This document shows positions 7,845-11,201 of a DNA stretch of 11,201 nucleotides, in pieces. The notes below the pieces were generated by a model that ran no database searches, was not told the DNA's origin, and saw only the letters and a list, made by a program, of their open reading frames with translations. The DNA is from Flavobacteriaceae bacterium (GTDB taxonomy: Bacteria; Bacteroidota; Bacteroidia; Flavobacteriales; Flavobacteriaceae), in contig JAUWLK010000065.1 of the NCBI GenBank assembly GCA_030613745.1, positions 1 through 11,201 of the forward strand. The letters run 5' to 3'. Made by a program: the position numbers and the translations under genes. The first letter of the stretch is position 1, and each line of letters begins with the position of its first letter.

Positions 7845-9389
7845 TTATTTATACTTGAATTTAGCCTTCCTTTTAATAATTGACTCTACAGATACGTTTT
7901 CAATATTACTTTCTAACCAAGATATAATATCTAAATACATAAAGGATCTTTTTTCATAAGGATGATTCTCAAAAGTTTTTAAATCTTTATGTAATTCTAT
8001 AAAAGCCTTTTTTAATTCATGAGGATAAATATTACTCAAACTACGTAAAAAAGTAATAAATTTCTTTTGAACAATATGCAATTCATTCATTTTAATCAAA
8101 AACTTATACGTCGATTTTATTAAAGTATCCAAATTTTGATCTAAACCTGCCTCATAATGTGCAACAAGATTTAAAATTCTTGAAAAACAAAGCAAATCCT
8201 CACGCATTTTTAAATCTTTGTTTTTTATAATTTTTTCAAGATAAAAAATACTTTTTTCGTATTGTGAAGATCCAAAATACAAACTTGCAAATTTGTAATA
8301 AAAAACCATAATATGATGCTGGTCAATTTTTTGTTTGTAATTTTCAATTTCACTTAAAATTTCAGGAATTAAATCAATTCCTTTACTAAAATTACCTTCT
8401 AAAAAATAAAGGTTGATTTTGTTTAAATATAGATACAAAAATGCAAGAGATTTTGTATTGTCATTTAATAATATTTTACCTTGGCTTATTTCATCTTCAA
8501 AAGAAAGAAGTGTTGATTTAAATTTTGAAAGGTGCTGGATTAAAAATAGTGATTCTAATAAATAATTTATTCCCTTCAAGTAAAAAACAGGATTGGTAGT
8601 TTTCATTTTTGGGTTATCATGAAATAAATTTACCCATTTTTGAGAATACTTATAACATGAAACAAAATCTTGAATTATAAAACTATACCACAAATAAGCT
8701 TTGTATAAATATAATTTTTCTTTTATTCCTAACTTATTAAAATCGTACGCTGGCAAATTAGATTCAAAATAATTTTTAACTTTTTCAAAATCTTCATCTG
8801 TTCTAACATATCCTTTTTTTAACAGCAAACTATATAATTGTAAAGATAAATTTGAAAGGTTACTCATGATAACAGTTCGATTACTTATCTCTTTTGACTG
8901 AGAAATCAAATCATCAGCACGAGTACTTAAACTACGTGTAATATATTGTGATTCAATAATTTTTTCGAGCTCAACTATTTCATAAGCTAAATTATTTTCC
9001 TCATTCAACAAAGCCATATTTTTTGCTTTTTCTAAAATTTTCAAACTTTGTTTATGTAAACCTTTACTGTATAAAATTGTAGCAAAATCAAGCTGTTCTC
9101 TAATTTGTGTTTTTACATTTTGATGAAACGGATTTAAACGTAAACTAACTAAAATTTGTTTGTATAAATGTGCTTTAGAATTTGATAGTTGTTGCTTTTT
9201 AATGTTAGTCTTTTGTAAAATAACTTTTTCATTAAAATCTTCCATTTTATCTAAAACCGAAAATAATGCCATGAAGTTTTTTTCAGATTTTCCACCTAAT
9301 CTTCCTGCATACAATTTAAACTGCCTTTTCTCAGATTTTGATAAAGATTTAACTAATAAAAAAAGTGTATCTTTTTTTTCCATAGACAT
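7845..9389 (-). CDS. Helical-repeat protein of unknown function
   Basis: I do not recognise a characterised homologue. The product is about 514 residues, rich in Leu, Lys, Ile and Ser, and looks almost entirely alpha-helical, with helix-turn-helix pairs resembling divergent tetratricopeptide repeats (for example segments with KALEKAK-like or YxxxxFxxxxxYxKS spacing). No signal peptide, membrane segment or catalytic motif is seen, so a cytoplasmic scaffold or adaptor is the most neutral reading. The N-terminus has KSLSKSEKRQFKLYA, which I recall from uncharacterised Bacteroidota proteins (memory, not a search). The frame is open to an ATG at 9446, but I prefer MSMEKK at 9389 or 9383, because the extra 19 residues look like untranslated leader. 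It is divergent from leuA and upstream of the ilv block on the same strand, separated from it by a terminator. Confidence 0.8.
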   Translation of the reverse strand: MSMEKKDTLFLLVKSLSKSEKRQFKLYAGRLGGKSEKNFMALFSVLDKMEDFNEKVILQKTNIKKQQLSNSKAHLYKQILVSLRLNPFHQNVKTQIREQLDFATILYSKGLHKQSLKILEKAKNMALLNEENNLAYEIVELEKIIESQYITRSLSTRADDLISQSKEISNRTVIMSNLSNLSLQLYSLLLKKGYVRTDEDFEKVKNYFESNLPAYDFNKLGIKEKLYLYKAYLWYSFIIQDFVSCYKYSQKWVNLFHDNPKMKTTNPVFYLKGINYLLESLFLIQHLSKFKSTLLSFEDEISQGKILLNDNTKSLAFLYLYLNKINLYFLEGNFSKGIDLIPEILSEIENYKQKIDQHHIMVFYYKFASLYFGSSQYEKSIFYLEKIIKNKDLKMREDLLCFSRILNLVAHYEAGLDQNLDTLIKSTYKFLIKMNELHIVQKKFITFLRSLSNIYPHELKKAFIELHKDLKTFENHPYEKRSFMYLDIISWLESNIENVSVESIIKRKAKFKYK

Positions 9390-9478
9390 CGTAATAAAAC
9401 GCTTATAACTACTTGTATTTCTTCTATTTACAATATACAAAAACAACTTGAATATAGTAAACTATTTAAAATGAATTC

Positions 9479-9507
9479 TTTAGACTATCACATTCAAATT
9501 ATTTTTG
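9479..9507 (+). promoter_or_regulatory. Predicted Bacteroidota-type promoter of leuA
   Basis: TATTTTTG at 9500-9507 matches the TAnnTTTG -7 element used by the Bacteroidota primary sigma factor. TTTAG at 9479-9483 lies 17 nt upstream (counting from TTTA) and is an imperfect -33 TTTG. This predicts transcription starting near 9513 and a leader of about 25 nt before the leuA ATG. TATCAC (9486-9491) and GTGATA (9519-9524) form an inverted pair around the -7 box and could be an operator, though this is speculative. Confidence 0.55.
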
Positions 9508-9538
9508 ATTATTCAAAAGTGATAAAAATTATTTAATA

Positions 9539-10714
9539 ATGAGCACAAATAAAGTCCAAATATTTGACACTACCTTAAGAGATGGAGAACAAGTCCCTGG
9601 TTGTAAGTTAAATACCGATCAAAAATTAGTTATTGCCAAACGATTGGATTTGTTGGGAGTAGATGTAATTGAAGCCGGATTTCCTATTTCTAGCCCGGGA
9701 GATTTTAACTCTGTAGTTGAAATTTCAAAATTGGTAAAAAATGCTATTGTTTGTGGACTGACAAGAGCTAATAAAAAAGATATTGAAGCTGCTGCTGAAT
9801 CTTTGCAATATGCTGTAAGGCCAAGAATTCACACAGGTATTGGGACTTCAGAATCTCATATAAAATACAAATTCAACTCAACTCCTGAAAAAATTATTGA
9901 ACGTGCAAAAGATGCCGTTAAATATGCAAAAACATTTGTTGAAGATGTTGAATTTTATGCCGAAGATGCAGGGAGAACAGATAATGAATTTTTAGCACGA
10001 ATTTGTGAAGTAGCAATCAAATCAGGAGCTACAGTTTTGAATATTCCTGACACAACTGGTTATTGTTTACCTGAAGAGTACGGTGCAAAAATCAAATATT
10101 TAAAAGAAAATGTAAAAGGAATTGACAATGTGATCCTTTCTTGTCATTGTCATAATGATTTAGGATTAGCAACAGCAAATTCTATTGCTGGTGTTCAAAA
10201 TGGCGCTCGTCAAATTGAATGTACTATTAATGGTATTGGTGAAAGAGCAGGAAATACTGCTTTAGAAGAAGTGGTTATGATTTTAAAACAACACCCTTAC
10301 TTAAATTTAGACACAAATATTAATACACAATTATTACACAGCACAAGTCAATTGGTTCAACATCATATGGGTATAAGTGTACAGCCAAATAAAGCTGTAG
10401 TTGGTGAAAATGCTTTTGCTCATAGCTCTGGAATACATCAAGATGGTGTAATAAAAAATAGAGGAACTTATGAAATTATGAATCCTGAAGATGTAGGTGT
10501 CAATGAATCTTCTATAGTTTTAACTGCCAGAAGTGGAAGAGCTGCTTTAGCTTATAGAGCAAAAAAATTAGGATATGAATTAACTAAAATTCAACTAGAT
10601 ATTGTATACCCCGAGTTTTTGAATTATGCCGATATAAAAAAAGAAGTTGAAAATGAAGATATTCATAAAATTATTGAAGCCAGTAAAGTTTTTATAAACA
10701 GAATAGTAGCATAA
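9539..10714 (+). CDS. leuA: 2-isopropylmalate synthase, short form without regulatory domain
   Basis: LeuA condenses acetyl-CoA with 2-ketoisovalerate to 2-isopropylmalate, the first committed step to leucine. The TIM-barrel catalytic domain shows FDTTLRDGEQ at 9-18 with metal ligand D10. GFPISSPGDF at 47-56 is typical of isopropylmalate synthases. HCHND at 203-207 carries the metal-binding histidines, and GIGERAGN at 232-239 the Asn ligand. GIHQDG and the linker subdomain follow. At 391 residues it ends where canonical LeuA (about 515 residues) would begin its C-terminal leucine-binding domain, so that domain is absent rather than cut by a visible frameshift. Citramalate or homocitrate synthase is an alternative, but the SSPGDF motif and the adjacent ilv genes favour LeuA. 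It has its own predicted promoter and terminator; leuBCD are not in the window. Confidence 0.9.
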   Translation: MSTNKVQIFDTTLRDGEQVPGCKLNTDQKLVIAKRLDLLGVDVIEAGFPISSPGDFNSVVEISKLVKNAIVCGLTRANKKDIEAAAESLQYAVRPRIHTGIGTSESHIKYKFNSTPEKIIERAKDAVKYAKTFVEDVEFYAEDAGRTDNEFLARICEVAIKSGATVLNIPDTTGYCLPEEYGAKIKYLKENVKGIDNVILSCHCHNDLGLATANSIAGVQNGARQIECTINGIGERAGNTALEEVVMILKQHPYLNLDTNINTQLLHSTSQLVQHHMGISVQPNKAVVGENAFAHSSGIHQDGVIKNRGTYEIMNPEDVGVNESSIVLTARSGRAALAYRAKKLGYELTKIQLDIVYPEFLNYADIKKEVENEDIHKIIEASKVFINRIVA

Positions 10715-10791
10715 ATATTTCAACAATCGATATATTTAAAATAATATTAAATTATTCATTAATACATTCACAATTATAAATTTTTTTTGAT

Positions 10792-10828
10792 AAAAAGGAG
10801 TAATCAATTTTACTCCTTTTTGTTTTTT
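10792..10828 (+). terminator. Intrinsic terminator of leuA
   Basis: AAAAAGGAGTAA (10792-10803) and TTACTCCTTTTT (10810-10821) form a perfect 12-bp stem with loop TCAATT. A G and six T follow (10822-10828). Because the stem base is A-rich on one side and T-rich on the other, the minus-strand reading also ends in a T-run, so it could work in both directions. It lies about 78 nt after the leuA stop codon. Confidence 0.88.
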
Positions 10829-10833
10829 GTAGA

Positions 10834-11004
10834 TTTATACCAAATTAACCTTGTAATTACGTATTATATTGTTTCTTTTTCACAATATCTTTGTTAAAAG
10901 ATTTTAACATAAGCAAAAGCTATGCTAAAAAATTTTAACTTCAAACTTGAAAAAAATAATTCAATATAATTGTACGCCATTACAAAATCAAATTGATATT
11001 ACAT
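10834..11004 (+). repeat. 171-bp interspersed repeat, copy 2 (MITE-like, diverged)
   Basis: This is colinear with copy 1 in the opposite orientation (block offsets are given there). The left end, starting TTTATACCAAATTAACC, differs from copy 1 at one of 17 bases. The right end (10989-11004, CAAATTGATATTACAT) is more degraded, so its terminal inverted repeats no longer match perfectly. Length agrees with copy 1 within one base. It sits directly after the leuA terminator and ends 14 nt before the nitroreductase start codon. It has no coding potential. Confidence 0.7.
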
Positions 11005-11018
11005 AAAAATCAAAACAA

Positions 11019-11201
11019 ATGTCATTCACCGAAGTTGTAAATCATCGTAGATCTATTCGTAAATTCAACCCTAACAAACCAATTGATTCCAAAGTTGTAA
11101 AACAATGCATTCAACAAGCAACACTTGCTCCAACTAGTAGCAATATGCAGTTGTGGGAATTCTATCATGTTACATCTTCTGATAAATTAAAAAAACTATC
11201 T
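11019..11201 (+). CDS. Nitroreductase-family FMN oxidoreductase, 3' end missing
   Basis: The first 61 codons of a gene run off the right edge. The translation opens MSFTEVVNHRRSIRKFNP. RRSIRKF (10-16) is the FMN-phosphate-binding arginine/serine motif of the nitroreductase superfamily, and APTSSNMQLWEF (about 36-47) is the second conserved FMN-contact segment. Members are dimeric NAD(P)H-dependent flavoenzymes that reduce nitroaromatics, quinones or other substrates; the substrate cannot be told here. The ATG at 11019 gives the usual family N-terminus. There is no Shine-Dalgarno sequence. It appears unrelated to the amino-acid genes and is separated from leuA by a terminator. Confidence 0.9.
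   Translation, partial: MSFTEVVNHRRSIRKFNPNKPIDSKVVKQCIQQATLAPTSSNMQLWEFYHVTSSDKLKKLS

Larger units (their letters stand above)
10715..11018 (+). other. Intergenic region between leuA and the nitroreductase gene
   Basis: This 304-nt gap contains about 75 nt of AT-rich sequence after leuA with nothing recognisable, then the leuA terminator (10792-10828) and repeat copy 2 (10834-11004). Fourteen nt remain before the next start codon. Any promoter for the downstream gene must therefore lie inside or before the repeat. TATCTTTG at 10886-10893 fits the TAnnTTTG -7 element, but the nearest upstream TTG is only 14 nt away, which is short for this class. Confidence 0.6.

Overview
The window is AT-rich and looks like the chromosome of a flavobacterium or close relative in the Bacteroidota. 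The reasons are the gene families, the near absence of Shine-Dalgarno sequences, a TAnnTTTG-type -7 box in front of leuA, and a large helical protein of a type I associate with Bacteroidota. It is mainly a branched-chain amino acid biosynthesis locus.

Layout from left to right. At 1-549 (+) is the 3' part of an RluA-family pseudouridine synthase gene. It converges on a minus-strand block that reads, in transcription order, ilvD (7453-5774), ilvB (5690-3957), ilvN (3947-3423), ilvC (3407-1932) and ilvA (1834-572). ilvB, ilvN and ilvC are separated by only 9 and 15 nt. A strong intrinsic terminator lies between ilvC and ilvA, so ilvA is either a read-through gene or separately controlled. Upstream of ilvD, on the same strand, are a short ORF encoding MDVVIILIIVASLS, which looks like an attenuation-type leader peptide, then a terminator, then a 170-bp repeat, then a gene of about 514 codons for an unrecognised all-helical protein (9389-7845). 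leuA (9539-10714, +) is divergent from that gene and has its own predicted promoter and terminator. A second copy of the 170-bp repeat follows, and the window ends inside a nitroreductase-family gene (11019 onward, +).

Together IlvA, IlvBN, IlvC and IlvD cover isoleucine and valine synthesis from threonine and pyruvate up to the final transamination. LeuA is the committed step to leucine from the 2-ketoisovalerate that IlvD makes. No leuB, leuC, leuD or ilvE is visible, so these must lie elsewhere. Feedback control is expected at IlvA (C-terminal ACT-like domain) and IlvN (valine-site residues present), but LeuA lacks the usual leucine-binding domain.

The core enzymes are ordinary. The less expected features are the BCAA-codon leader ORF, the ilvC/ilvA terminator, and a pair of diverged but colinear 170-bp interspersed repeats in opposite orientation.
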